The notes under the pieces were generated by a model, which worked only from the letters and a program-made list of their open reading frames with translations, was not told where the DNA came from and ran no database searches. 64,000 bases of DNA from Podospora pseudocomata (Eukaryota; Ascomycota; Sordariomycetes; Sordariales; Podosporaceae), in the NCBI RefSeq assembly GCF_035222375.1, contig NC_085887.1:3571501-3635500 (forward strand), read 5' to 3'. The position numbers and the translations under genes were made by a program. Below are positions 10,579 through 20,321 of the stretch, in pieces; the stretch's first letter is position 1, and each line of letters starts with the position of its first letter.

Positions 10579-13500
10579 ATGGCTCATTTTCTACGCTCAC
10601 CACGTGAAATATGGCATCGACAAATCATCGACACTGGTGCCAGGCTCCAGCTGGGCTCTTTCGATTATTTTCCCTTTGATGCTCTCAGGGATGCCACGGA
10701 TGCCTTTATTAACCGGCAAGGGCTTGTTCAAGGTTCATCACAATGCGATTCATTACTTCGAGAGTTGGTCTTGGAACATGCTGCGCGGGAAAACGGTTCG
10801 GAAAGAGTTGGTTTGGTCGCCTGTCTCCACGCCCTTTCCCACTCCGTTGGCACGACACTGCTGGTAGCAATGAGAGAGAAATGCCAGCTAGAAGCAACCA
10901 GCCCGAAATTCTTGAGCTGCTTGACGCTTAGTGCACGCGCAAACCCGTTGCTCATCAACAGAACAGACAGCCAAGTTGCGGAAATCCTCTTGAGCCTGCT
11001 GGCGGGCACCGACTTTCTCCCAGCCATCAAACAGCTTTTCCAGACCCTGGAGGAAGGCCCTGATGCATACATCCTTCCACCTTCCTACATCATCGACTTT
11101 TTGAACGCGACAGACTTTTCCACAGCTTTCAGGACCCACTTGGACATGCTGCAACAAGAACGGAAATACATGAGTCTCTGTACCGCAGTTTCCTGGATTC
11201 GATCAGTATCTAATCAGCCCGAGACCTCCACAGCAAAGATAGTAGCGTCCGCTTTAGTGCCAGACAGGATATTTTGGGCCAACTGGAGACCAGACCAGGA
11301 ACGGCTAAGGAACTGGGAAGAAGGGACCTTTTCAGAAACCCAGAGACAAAAGCTGTGCTATGTGTTTGATCTCGAAGGACCAGACATTACCGGCTCAGGG
11401 TATCCGTGCCTGAAAGACTCGGTTCCTGGATGTTTCAACGTCGTACCGGTCGTCAACCGAGACGTTCTATTACTCCACCGCCTCCTAGCCAATCTGGACA
11501 ACGCACAGCGTATTCCTGGCCCACACGCCATCAATCTCGTCATACACCTCTGTATCAACAGCTCGAGGCCTCTGGACAATGATCTTCTTTCCCTCACCGA
11601 AGCAGTGCTGGAGACCGACGATGACGAGTCCATCCACTCGATCCTCATGTGGTTACAAACCTACGAAGCCGGCTTTGACATTCGAATGACAGCTCTGACG
11701 AGGACACTTCCCATCTTGGAAGTCTATCCAAACCTTCAGCGGTTGCTCTCTGGATATGTCAGCTTAGACGTGGCTCGAGTCATGCAGTTGGCCAGGGAAG
11801 AATACAACTCTATACTAGAGACGGACGTTGCAGAGAATCTTGCCATGAGGATACACGACTTTGGGGTGGCTATAGTGAACGCCAACTGGCTTCACGGATC
11901 TCTGCCCCTGAATCTATGGCAAAGCCTACAGCAACTCCCACCCAAAGAGACCTTGGATGAGATCTTCGAGGCCCTCGGGACATCTCGCATCATGAACGAA
12001 GACATCAGGGCATACCTGAGGGTGGTGATTGGAGGAGAAACCCATGGCGACTCCCCTCCAGCCGAAGCGTTGCTAGCAATCGTCCGCCAGACCATCCGAT
12101 TTTACGCAAGAGGTGTTGAGCCCGAAAGAGCAAAGCTTGCCACCGAGATAGAGCCACTACGCCATCATGACCCCAAAGTATATGACGCCTGTATCGAGCG
12201 AATCTTGAACGAGGATATCGTCCTCATCAAGGATATGCTGCCACTGGTCCGGTCAGAAAGTCATTCCTCGTGTGTCGAATTTGCGCGCCTCTTGGCCCAG
12301 CGTCAACAGCTGCGCTGTTACACTCATGAATGCTGGCATCAGCTGTTGTTCTTCCGGTTACTCCAACAGAGGCGAGACTTGCTGGCGTGGTCAGCCGCGG
12401 AGCTTCCTTTGCAGAACTTCGTCCAGTGGGTGCATGATCTCAGGGCTCTGTTCTCTCAACAAAGAGTTGGTGGTAGCAGTGGCATCTCGAGGATGTCGTT
12501 GTCGGATCTTGGGTTTACGCCGGAAAGGTATCAATGGTGGGACGTGCTCCAGCACCATTATGGAAGAGCAGTTGGTATATTGGCATATCTACACCAGGAG
12601 GGCAAGGGAGATTTAAAATGGCTGTGGCTGCAAGAGATACCAGATACAACTGTATTATTGGACATTCTGCAAGACGAAAACAAAGTGTTGCCGCAGGACT
12701 CGGTGCTGATGTCGCTTTTTCAGCCGAAACCAGACACGCTGAGTCTCATCTGTTTGGCTTTGGCTGGCTTACGTCGGGCTGCTCCTCAAGGGAAGGTGGC
12801 CCTTGAGAGTATCTGCGCTCGGGAAAAACAGCTGGATGCTGGGAAGTGGAATCGTCAGGCCACGCAGGTGCTGAGTTACTGCTGGAGACGCTCGCCAGAC
12901 ATCAACACCGATGACATGAGTCGCAATGCCCTTTGGGCTCTCACGGCTTTGTTGGGGTTAAGGGATGATGTTGACGACCAAGGTCTGCAGGTTGCCGGAG
13001 AATGCCTCATGGCCGACTACGCAAACCTGGTTCTCGCGGCCAATAACCTTCTCGATATGCAAGTTCTACTTCAAAGTTCGGATGCGGCCCGAACAACTAT
13101 GCTCATGGAGGAGCTCGGCGTAGAAGATGCCCCTCCTGTTGAACCCTTCACTCCAGCTGCGGCCATGATTCCTACACACCTCACCAGCTTCATCGAACCA
13201 GTCGGTGAAATGCAATGGGAGCTTTGCTTCCCTCTCAAAAAGATCTCCGCCCAGAAGAGACAAGCCATCGGCATCGATCCCTCCCCACGCTTGCTCCTCG
13301 TGAGGATATCCCTTCTAGACCAGCAACCAGCTTTTTGCATCCACTACCACCCCAGCACCACCGACGACAGCAACACCCGTCCTCACGGCTTGTGGCACGT
13401 AAGCGGCCTCAACATGCCAGACGGCACCATCTGCTTCGCCAAACCATCCCTATTCGCCTACCTCCTAAGCCGCAGACTCTCCGCCTTCCTCTCCTCGCTG

Positions 13501-14415
13501 TCTCAAGATAACCATATCAGCGGCACCATCCAAGAGCAACTCCAACTGGACAGAACCTACACCTTCATCTCATCCATCCTTGCCTCTCCCCTATCCCACT
13601 GCCTGGCATGCCTCGAACAACTCGCCCGCCCCGGTCCAATTCCTGCAACTTGCGGATCTCAGTTCTGTGACGAGATCTTCTTGTTTGCTCCATTAGAAGT
13701 CAGAGCACACCACCTCTTGTCCGACCCCCCGGCGTTGGACTTCTTACTAGCATGTGTCTATTCAGCCAATGTCTCTGTTCCAGAACTGAGAAATGGGCTC
13801 AGAGCGGTCATTGACTCTTTTCCTGTCCTGGCGGGAGTAAGCTCCTCGCCATGGGAGACGTTATCCCGGATTTTAAGTCGGGAAAACCCAGGGTCTGATG
13901 ATGGCCTCTCAGCAGATAGAGAGACTTTACTCTCTTGGATGAGCGGGCAGTTTGGGGGCAGTGGTAGTCTGATTTCTGCGCCGGGTGGGTCGAAATTACC
14001 AGCTATGCAGGGGGTTGTGCAGTTTATACTGAGAACTGGCGACTTTATTGGCGGTGCGGGGTGCTCTGGGAATATCAAGTTTATTGGGTCGGGATTGGGG
14101 ACTAGGAGCATGTGGGAGATTTTGTGCAAGGGGTTGGTTGTGGGCGGTGACGGGGAAGCGGAGGAGAGAGGAGAAGATGAGCCGCCGATGGATTTGAGGA
14201 CTTGCCGGAAGACAAAGACTACGTGGAAGAGCAGCCTGCTGATGGACAGGAGGGTGTTTGTTGCGTGTGAGGACTTTGGGGGTGTGAAGGGGTTGGTGGT
14301 GAGGTATGTGTTGTTGTGTCCAGAGGGGTTTGTGCCACCGAGGATGAGGGTTATTGGGGATGCGCTGAGGCAGAGTTTTGGTGCTTTGAGGGCTGGGAGG
14401 TTGGTCAAGGAGTAG
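10579..14415 (+). CDS. very large orphan protein, 1,278 residues
   Basis: One uninterrupted frame from ATG 10579 to TAG 14413-14415. It is predicted to be helical and globular throughout, rich in Leu, with no signal peptide, membrane segment, zinc-binding pattern, nucleotide-binding loop or repeat unit that I can name. The C-terminus (about 1,140-1,278) has Gly-rich loops (FGGSGSLISAPGGSKL, IGGAGCSGNIKFIGSG). The even spread of hydrophobic residues suggests a HEAT-like or other helical-repeat scaffold, but that is inference. The start is uncertain: an in-frame TGA lies at 10534 and the sequence just upstream is protein-like in other frames, so a spliced 5' extension is possible. Codon use matches the neighbouring genes. 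Function unknown. Confidence 0.82.
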   Translation: MAHFLRSPREIWHRQIIDTGARLQLGSFDYFPFDALRDATDAFINRQGLVQGSSQCDSLLRELVLEHAARENGSERVGLVACLHALSHSVGTTLLVAMREKCQLEATSPKFLSCLTLSARANPLLINRTDSQVAEILLSLLAGTDFLPAIKQLFQTLEEGPDAYILPPSYIIDFLNATDFSTAFRTHLDMLQQERKYMSLCTAVSWIRSVSNQPETSTAKIVASALVPDRIFWANWRPDQERLRNWEEGTFSETQRQKLCYVFDLEGPDITGSGYPCLKDSVPGCFNVVPVVNRDVLLLHRLLANLDNAQRIPGPHAINLVIHLCINSSRPLDNDLLSLTEAVLETDDDESIHSILMWLQTYEAGFDIRMTALTRTLPILEVYPNLQRLLSGYVSLDVARVMQLAREEYNSILETDVAENLAMRIHDFGVAIVNANWLHGSLPLNLWQSLQQLPPKETLDEIFEALGTSRIMNEDIRAYLRVVIGGETHGDSPPAEALLAIVRQTIRFYARGVEPERAKLATEIEPLRHHDPKVYDACIERILNEDIVLIKDMLPLVRSESHSSCVEFARLLAQRQQLRCYTHECWHQLLFFRLLQQRRDLLAWSAAELPLQNFVQWVHDLRALFSQQRVGGSSGISRMSLSDLGFTPERYQWWDVLQHHYGRAVGILAYLHQEGKGDLKWLWLQEIPDTTVLLDILQDENKVLPQDSVLMSLFQPKPDTLSLICLALAGLRRAAPQGKVALESICAREKQLDAGKWNRQATQVLSYCWRRSPDINTDDMSRNALWALTALLGLRDDVDDQGLQVAGECLMADYANLVLAANNLLDMQVLLQSSDAARTTMLMEELGVEDAPPVEPFTPAAAMIPTHLTSFIEPVGEMQWELCFPLKKISAQKRQAIGIDPSPRLLLVRISLLDQQPAFCIHYHPSTTDDSNTRPHGLWHVSGLNMPDGTICFAKPSLFAYLLSRRLSAFLSSLSQDNHISGTIQEQLQLDRTYTFISSILASPLSHCLACLEQLARPGPIPATCGSQFCDEIFLFAPLEVRAHHLLSDPPALDFLLACVYSANVSVPELRNGLRAVIDSFPVLAGVSSSPWETLSRILSRENPGSDDGLSADRETLLSWMSGQFGGSGSLISAPGGSKLPAMQGVVQFILRTGDFIGGAGCSGNIKFIGSGLGTRSMWEILCKGLVVGGDGEAEERGEDEPPMDLRTCRKTKTTWKSSLLMDRRVFVACEDFGGVKGLVVRYVLLCPEGFVPPRMRVIGDALRQSFGALRAGRLVKE

Positions 14416-14754
14416 TATCAGGTAGGGTTGCAATCATCACCTATACTGAAATAGAAGACTTTCTTCGAACCACACACCAGACACAAGCACACATGATACC
14501 TGTGACATGGACTCTATTGAGAAGCGCCTCTGTAACCGCTCAGTCGGGACAGCTGAGTTAGCAGTTCAGCTTCCCTTGGCAGACACTTACACCCCAGGTA
14601 GGCAGACTGACAGCCTGATCCAATGTGGCGCGCACTAACGAGCTGCTGCATAGGTGTACATGAGGCTGCCCCCCCTCTCTTCATGATTTTTCATCTTCAT
14701 GTTTGTCTTCTTCACCTGTCCACATCATTTATCGAAACAACATAATAACACAAA
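14416..14754. other. intergenic, 339 bp
   Basis: This is the 3' flank of the 1,278-residue gene and the promoter/leader of the next plus-strand gene. It is pyrimidine-rich near 14700-14754, as is common just upstream of fungal start codons. Nothing else seen. Confidence 0.5.
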
Positions 14755-16143
14755 ATGGCCTCCCTCTTCACGCAGCGCAGCGCGCGTCGCTCCAACCAAA
14801 CACTACCCCAACCAACACCCTCATCAGCCAACACCGACCTCTCCCGTCACACCTCTCTCCAATCCCACTCATCCTGGTCCCCCGGCGGTCTTCCCCAGCG
14901 CTTCCTCCCTCCCCAGAACCCCCGACCGCAAACAGTAACCCCAGAACAATTCACCTCCCTCTCGCAGCAATTTTCAACCCTCCACGCAGACCTCACCACC
15001 CAAGCAAGTCTTTTGCTAGGAGAAATCCTCGCCCTCCAGCAAACCCTTCCCGTCGTCCGCCTTTCAGAAACCTCAACCAACCTAGACATAACCGCATTCC
15101 TCCAAGCCCTACTTCACGGGAAGCTCTCCTCCGCCCTCACCCCACCAGTCCCTTCCCAACATGAGGAAACCCCCAAACCCCCCCGCCCCATCAGAGCTCT
15201 CTCCCGAGAAATCCAAGCCTGCCTCTCCAAAAACGACTACTTTGCTGCAATCGGCACAGCAATCGACGACCTGCGCCCCTCTGCCAAAGGTGACTCCCCC
15301 GACGCCGAGCAAGAAGCCAGGGATCGAATGGACTTGCTCCGATCTGCAATGCCAGAAGGGGAGACATACGAACAATTCTGGGCCGATGTCGCTATGCATC
15401 TTGATCACGAGTTTTCTGTTTCTGCTGAGGCTGGGTATGTTAATTCGACAACGTTCAAATCTGGGGTGGGGGTGGGAGAGATACCGAGAGAAAGGTTTTT
15501 GGCTACGAGTGATGGGTTTGCTTGGGATGTGGAGGAATTGGTTGGGGAGATTGTGAGGGGAAAGGGGGAGTTTAAGAATCCGGTTACGGGGAGGGTGTTT
15601 GAGGGGGGGGATGTCGAGTTGATTAGACGGCATCCATTGGGGAGAGGGGTTGATGAGGCTGTGCTTGCTCTGCAGAGAGAGCAGGGGCAGATGGAAGGAA
15701 AGGCGGAGATGGATGGGCAAGAGAAGGCCGGGATGGATGGGCTTGGAAAAGGGGAGGAGAGGTGGGAGGCAAAGTTGTCGGCTCAGTGGGCGAGGCAGAT
15801 GCATGAGAACATAAGGGAGAAGGCGGAGAAGGAGAGGAAATTGTCGGCGTTGGTGTCGGGGTTTGGGAGGTTGAATCTGGAGGTGACATCGCCAACGACA
15901 GCTGCTGTTGAACTGCCAGCAACAACGGCAGTGAGATCAGATGATGTGCCCTCAAAGACAGCTAGTCCATTCATTCCCGGGGCGTTCCCTGACTACACAA
16001 TCCTTGCGGAACTGCCAGGCTCCAACGAGCATGACAACATCAAGAAGGAGGAAGAGGGCAACAAGGCAAATGCTGGAGAGCCAGATTACAAGTCTTTTGC
16101 ATGGTACAATAAGTACTTTCACTCCATGTACGGTCAACATTAG
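14755..16143 (+). CDS. unknown protein, 462 residues
   Basis: Single exon, ATG 14755 in the context AAAATGG, stop 16141-16143. Residues 1-65 are Ser/Thr/Pro-rich and probably disordered. Residues about 65-250 are helical (EQFTSLSQQFSTLHADLTTQ, then a run predicting AFLQALLHGKLSSAL). A second part at about 290-375 is strongly charged, with Glu/Lys/Met-rich helices (EKAGMDGLGKGEERWEAKLS) that may form a coiled coil. The C-terminus ends in an acidic, aromatic tail (FAWYNKYFHSMYGQH). I see no catalytic motif and do not recognise the family. Third base use switches from C-rich to G-rich at about 15,440, mid-gene, without a frame change. Confidence 0.75.
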   Translation: MASLFTQRSARRSNQTLPQPTPSSANTDLSRHTSLQSHSSWSPGGLPQRFLPPQNPRPQTVTPEQFTSLSQQFSTLHADLTTQASLLLGEILALQQTLPVVRLSETSTNLDITAFLQALLHGKLSSALTPPVPSQHEETPKPPRPIRALSREIQACLSKNDYFAAIGTAIDDLRPSAKGDSPDAEQEARDRMDLLRSAMPEGETYEQFWADVAMHLDHEFSVSAEAGYVNSTTFKSGVGVGEIPRERFLATSDGFAWDVEELVGEIVRGKGEFKNPVTGRVFEGGDVELIRRHPLGRGVDEAVLALQREQGQMEGKAEMDGQEKAGMDGLGKGEERWEAKLSAQWARQMHENIREKAEKERKLSALVSGFGRLNLEVTSPTTAAVELPATTAVRSDDVPSKTASPFIPGAFPDYTILAELPGSNEHDNIKKEEEGNKANAGEPDYKSFAWYNKYFHSMYGQH

Positions 16144-16876
16144 AGCATTGATACCGCCAGAAGGCAAACAAACAAATCTTCAAAGTCTTTTGATCGGCCC
16201 CTCCCCGGGAGTGATCAGATATTTGTGGCCATCTGAACTGTGAGCATTGCGACATCGGCCTCGGTTGAGGCATTGGGTAATCTTGAGTTTCCAATAAGGA
16301 CATCTGCAAACAATCGCGTGATTCTGCCAGGCAACCATCATCAGAGGGAACGTGCTTCCATCACCCTCCCGGAACGTGACTCCACTATTCCGGCCAATCC
16401 GGTGCTCGCAGCCGGAAGCCACCCTCTCGCTATTCACACTGTGCCGAAAATTGGTCCGTGCTTTCCGAAATTGTGGTCCGTGCACGCCGAAAATGCGGCT
16501 TTGGGAAGGTACGGAGCACGGAGTCCAGCAGGAAAGAACCATGCCAACACCAACTCACCCCTCTCGACTTTCCCTGCAATAGTGAGTCAGATAAGCTCTC
16601 CATCTTCCTTTAAATTTTCTCACCCTCATCATCTTTCAGGTCTAAACCCTCCAAGCGACACACGAGAGGGGTAGCCGGGCAGACTTCATCTTGACATCGT
16701 CCCAGTCATTGTGCTGTTGGCCGTGTGAGGTTGTTAGTCACCACACTCCCTCAACAGAACGGCCAGTTTCAGCTGTCACTCATTCAACAACTGTGTGCCC
16801 TTCGTCTCTTCCCTTTTCAAAGCCAGTTCCTACAACTCACTCGCCACCTTTACTTTGAACAACCAGCTCAAACATC
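16144..16876. promoter_or_regulatory. promoter and leader of the GNAT gene, with a short tandem repeat
   Basis: The 733 bp separate two plus-strand genes. No gene is supported. It carries three imperfect copies of a CCGAAAATTGGTCCGTGC-like unit (16444-16500) about 400 bp before the ATG at 16877. The last 80 bp are C/T/A-rich, typical of a fungal 5' leader. Confidence 0.5.
16444..16500 (+). repeat. three imperfect 21-22-bp direct repeats
   Basis: Copies start at 16444, 16465 and 16487. The common core is CCGAAAAT, followed in the first two copies by (TG)GGTCCGTGC. They sit in an otherwise unique promoter region. The spacing of 21-22 bp is about two helical turns, which would put bound proteins on the same DNA face. 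Confidence 0.6.
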
Positions 16877-17890
16877 ATGACAAGAGTGACCATGGACACG
16901 AGCTCTTTCAGCTCATTCACTCCCCGGGAGCCTCAAACCGACCGCCCTCCAAGAGAGCCGGCCCCTCCCACTCCCTTTATCTCTTTCATCAAGCCTCAAG
17001 GCCAGCTCTGGAACTACAACCGGCACAAGACCCACGAAGACCAGCCAGGCAACATCCCCAAGGCTTTCCTCGATGCCATGAGCGTCAGAGAGAAGGTCTA
17101 CGTCGAAGAACAGGGCGTTGCCTTGGAGAACGAATTCGACAGTGACGACCACCGTAGCTGGTACCGTCTCCCCCGTTTACCCTTTTTGAATTCATAACTA
17201 ACACCCTGCTTTAAAAGCCACTGGGTAATCTACGCTTCTGTCCTCACCACCATCCTCCCAGCCATCCTAGACCCCCGAACCGGCAGGCTCGTCCGCCCCC
17301 GTGTCACCAGGACCACCTCCCTCCCCATCGGCACCCTCCGCCTAGTCCCCTTTCCCCACTCAGCCCACCCCCGCAACGGCGGCATCTACTTAAACGGCCT
17401 CCTCACCAACGTCGGCGACCCCGTCCGCCCTAGAAGCAGCGAGACGGTCCAGGCCCTCCAGCCCCAGGAGATCCAAGGAGGCAACCGTCGCAACTCCCTC
17501 TATATCCGCGACTTCCCCACCACCTTCCACAACGGTCAGGAGCCGTACGTGAAGCTCGGTCGTCTGGCTGTCCTCAAGGAGTACCGTAACAAGGGAATCG
17601 CGGGCCAGCTTGTGCGCGCCGCAGTTACCTGGATGCAGACGAATTACACCATCTTCAACCCTAGCCCTTCCGTGTTGGGCTTTGACAGACTGGGCATGGA
17701 CGTGACGGGCCAGCTGCCTAAGTGGCGGGGCCTGTTTTGCATTCATGCGCAGGAGGAGGCGGTCAAGGTCTGGGAGAGGTATGGGTTCAAGGTGGACGAG
17801 AAGATGGGAAAGTGGTGGGAGGAGGGGATCCCGCATGTGGGCATGTGGTTGAGGGTTCCGGTTGGCAAGGGGGGTCATACTGTTGCCTGA
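16877..17890 (+). CDS. GNAT-family N-acetyltransferase
   Basis: Two exons, 16877-17160 and 17218-17890. The intron has a GTACCG donor, a TAACTAAC branch site near 17195 and an AAAAG acceptor. The product is 318 residues. A Pro/Ser-rich N-terminus is followed by the GNAT fold. An AMSVREKVYVEEQGV stretch (about 70-85) matches the family's start helix, and the acetyl-CoA loop Q/R-x-x-G-x-A appears as RNKGIAGQL (about 217-225) after strand LGRLAVLKEY. The terminal part, VWERYGFKVDE, fits the last helix and strand of GNAT enzymes. It transfers an acetyl group from acetyl-CoA to an amine; the substrate cannot be told. The family resembles the fungal small-molecule or protein acetyltransferases with an insertion (about 120-190) between the first strands. 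Confidence 0.85.
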
Positions 17891-18560
17891 GCTGAGATGG
17901 AGGACTGGTGTGGTTTTTATTGCTCTTTTGGAATGGCGAGTACAAGTGTCTCTCGTCCAGGCTTGATGCCTTTTCCCTGTATTCTGCTGGCCAGGCATGC
18001 TTTTATTCCAAAACAGAGAAACTCTTCATGGCTATGGCGTTTTTTTGGGAGCAAGAGGACAAGGAAAAGCATCTGCTGGCTCGGCTGGCTTATGATAATA
18101 CCCTGGCAAATGGGTCATTTATCAAGCACCTCTCTGTTCGTCTGTCTGAGATCGAGGTCGTCTTTGCAATGTGTATGATAGCAAGCGTTGGAGCATCGGG
18201 GCACTGGAGGTTCTTTGCTTTTTACTTCGTAGATTTATGGGAAACGGTCTCCAATCACTGAGACACAGATTATAGCCCCCCATCTCTATGGTAAAAAAAG
18301 ACAGAAAAATACAAAGAGATGTAGAGGAGGCCACACACACAAGAAAAGACATGTGCACATGTGGCATGGTATTTTTGACACCGATGACGCCTTTCGGAAA
18401 TTGACGATTTGCTCCCTTTTTATGAGAGACCCCTATTTGTGCCTGTTTAACAAGAGTGCCGTGCAGCCATCCCAGACCGTAATGGGCAAATACATCCCTG
18501 CAAAACAAGTCGTAAAATCCGTTCCACGCCGAACCACATGCCTTCCACCAGAGACACCAT
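17891..18560. other. intergenic between convergent genes, 670 bp
   Basis: Holds the 3' flanks of the GNAT gene (+) and of the uS7 gene (-). Frames 17897-18178 and 17908-18261 overlap each other and have no support. Nothing else seen. Confidence 0.5.
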
Positions 18561-19550
18561 TTACCGGTTGCTCTTGGCGACACGCTCCAACTCGTCCTTC
18601 TTCTTGATGGCATAAGAGTTGCTGGAACCCTTGGCGGCGTTGATGAGCTCCTCAGCAAGGCACTCAGCAATCGACTTGACGTTGCGGAAAGAGGCCTCGC
18701 GGGCACCAGTGGTGAGGAGAGAGATGGCCTGGTTGACGCGGCGGAGGGGAGAGACATCGACGGCCTGTCTGCGGACGGTACCAGCCGAGCCGATACGGGT
18801 GCTGTCTTCGCGGGGACCGCAGTTGACAATGGCGTCAACGGCAATCTGGATGGGGTTCTGGTCGGTCATCAGGTGGATCTGTGCGTGATGGTGTCAGTTC
18901 TCTCAGATCCTCCAACTTCCTTGGGTGCTCGGTGATGCTCACGATCTCGAAGGCATGGGCGACGATGCGGACGGCCATCATCTTCTTGCCGTTGTTGCGG
19001 CCGTGCATCATGAGGGAGTTGGTGAGACGCTCAATGATAGGGCAGTTGGCCTTGCGGAAACGCTTGGCGGCATAGCGACCAGCAGAGTGAGGGAGGTAGA
19101 CAGGAGCCCGGATCTGGATGTAGTCGCTGAAGCACACAAAGTCCCGTTAGCCTCCAATTCCCCAGCCAGAGAGAGAGCAAGAGCCACCATGTGAAGCCTG
19201 CGTTCCGAATCTCGAATATCTTTCGGTGGTTCGATCGGCGCGCGTAACTTCGCAATCGGGCTTCCTGCTCGGGTTCTGATCTTGCGACCAAGGTAGAGGG
19301 CTCTTACGTCAAGGAGATATCCCGGATCTCGACATCATCGTAGCTCCAGCGGTCTGTAATTGACACCAGTCAGCGTCTGAGTTCCCCATCTTCGAGTTTT
19401 GTCGGTTGTTGAAGTCGTCCCGCAGTCGAAATGGGGGGTCTGCTGCATGGGGCAAAATAACGTACTGAAGAGCTTGATGCTGCCAACCTCAGCGGCAACC
19501 TCCTTGGGGAGGACCTCGTAGGCCTGAACTTCAACGCCGGCGTCAGACAT
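18561..19550 (-). CDS. rps5: 40S ribosomal protein uS7 (Rps5)
   Basis: Four exons on the minus strand: 19550-19466, 19353-19308, 19126-18943, 18878-18561. They give 210 residues, the normal eukaryotic length. The sequence is unmistakable: [23 protein letters not shown] near the N-terminus, then [40 protein letters not shown], and the C-terminal [20 protein letters not shown] with an RVAKSNR end. uS7 binds the 3' major domain of 18S rRNA in the head of the small subunit next to the exit-site tRNA. Introns are 112, 181 and 64 bp; the second is long for this window. It is transcribed away from eS25 from a 295-bp shared promoter. Confidence 0.98.
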
Positions 19551-19845
19551 GATTGCTGGTGGTTGGCTGTCGTGGTGGATGGATTGATCGAAGTTGGCGT
19601 TGGGGCGGGCTGCACAGCAAGTCTTCTGAGTTCGGGAGTCGTGAATTTTTTGGTGGCCCCGCTTGAGGTGGTCAGGGCGGCCCACCAGCCACTCACGGGG
19701 CCGCATTCACCTTAGGGCTCGGTTGACCTAAGCTTTGCCAGAGAGCAGCGAACCTCTGTCAGAAAAAACTCCCCGCCTTTGACATTGCGACCGCTGGACC
19801 TCGACCTCTGACCCGTTCACCAAAACACCAGAACAGACATCCAAA
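19551..19845. promoter_or_regulatory. bidirectional ribosomal-protein promoter (uS7 / eS25)
   Basis: This 295-bp region lies between two divergent ribosomal-protein start codons. It contains CTTAGG at 19711-19716 and its inverted copy CCTAAG at 19727-19732, ten bases apart. The left arm is part of TTAGGG (19712-19717), the telomere-repeat core bound by Tbf1-type factors, which are known regulators of ribosomal-protein genes in several ascomycetes. Whether that factor acts here is inference. Confidence 0.6.
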
Positions 19846-20321
19846 ATGGCTCCCGCGGCAACTGGTGCGAAGAAGCAGAAGAAGAAGTGGTCCAAGGGAA
19901 AGGGTAAGCTTCATTCATGTCGAAAATTTGATGCCCTGATGCCTCTGTAATTGGGGTTGGGGCGATGGCGATAGGCACGGTCGCAGACGCAGACGCAGAC
20001 GCAGATGGCTAACCTTTGGCAAAAACAACAGTCAAGGACAAGGCCCAGCACGCCGTCATCCTCGACAAGACCACTTCCGACAAGCTCTATAAGGATGTCC
20101 AGTCCTACCGCCTCGTGACTGTCGCCACCCTCGTCGACAGACTCAAGATCAACGGCTCCCTCGCCCGGAGGTGCCTTGCCGACTTGGAGGAGAAGGGCCA
20201 GATCAAGCAGGTCGTCAGCCACAGCAAGATGAAGATCTACAGTATGTTTGGTTGATGGTTCGCGACAGTAGCGGAATTGTGCTGACACGCTCTAGCTCGC
20301 GCCGTTACCGCCGCCGAGTAA
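19846..20321 (+). CDS. rps25: 40S ribosomal protein eS25 (Rps25)
   Basis: Three exons: 19846-19903, 20032-20241 and 20296-20321, giving 97 residues. A basic start (MAPAATGAKKQKKKWSKGK) leads into the winged-helix core: LDKTTSDKLYKDVQSYRLVT, then LKINGSLARRCLADLEEKG and IKQVVSHSKMKIYTRAV. eS25 sits in the 40S head near the exit site. The ATG context is CAAAATGG. The last exon is only 26 bases, and it encodes TRAVTAAE. The first intron (128 bp) contains a small GCAGAC repeat near 19984-20005. It is co-oriented for joint control with uS7 on the other strand. Confidence 0.97.

Noticed and set aside
19904-20031. Possible snoRNA in the first eS25 intron
   Set aside because: TGATG words exist but boxes are not in order, and the region is partly a GCAGAC repeat.
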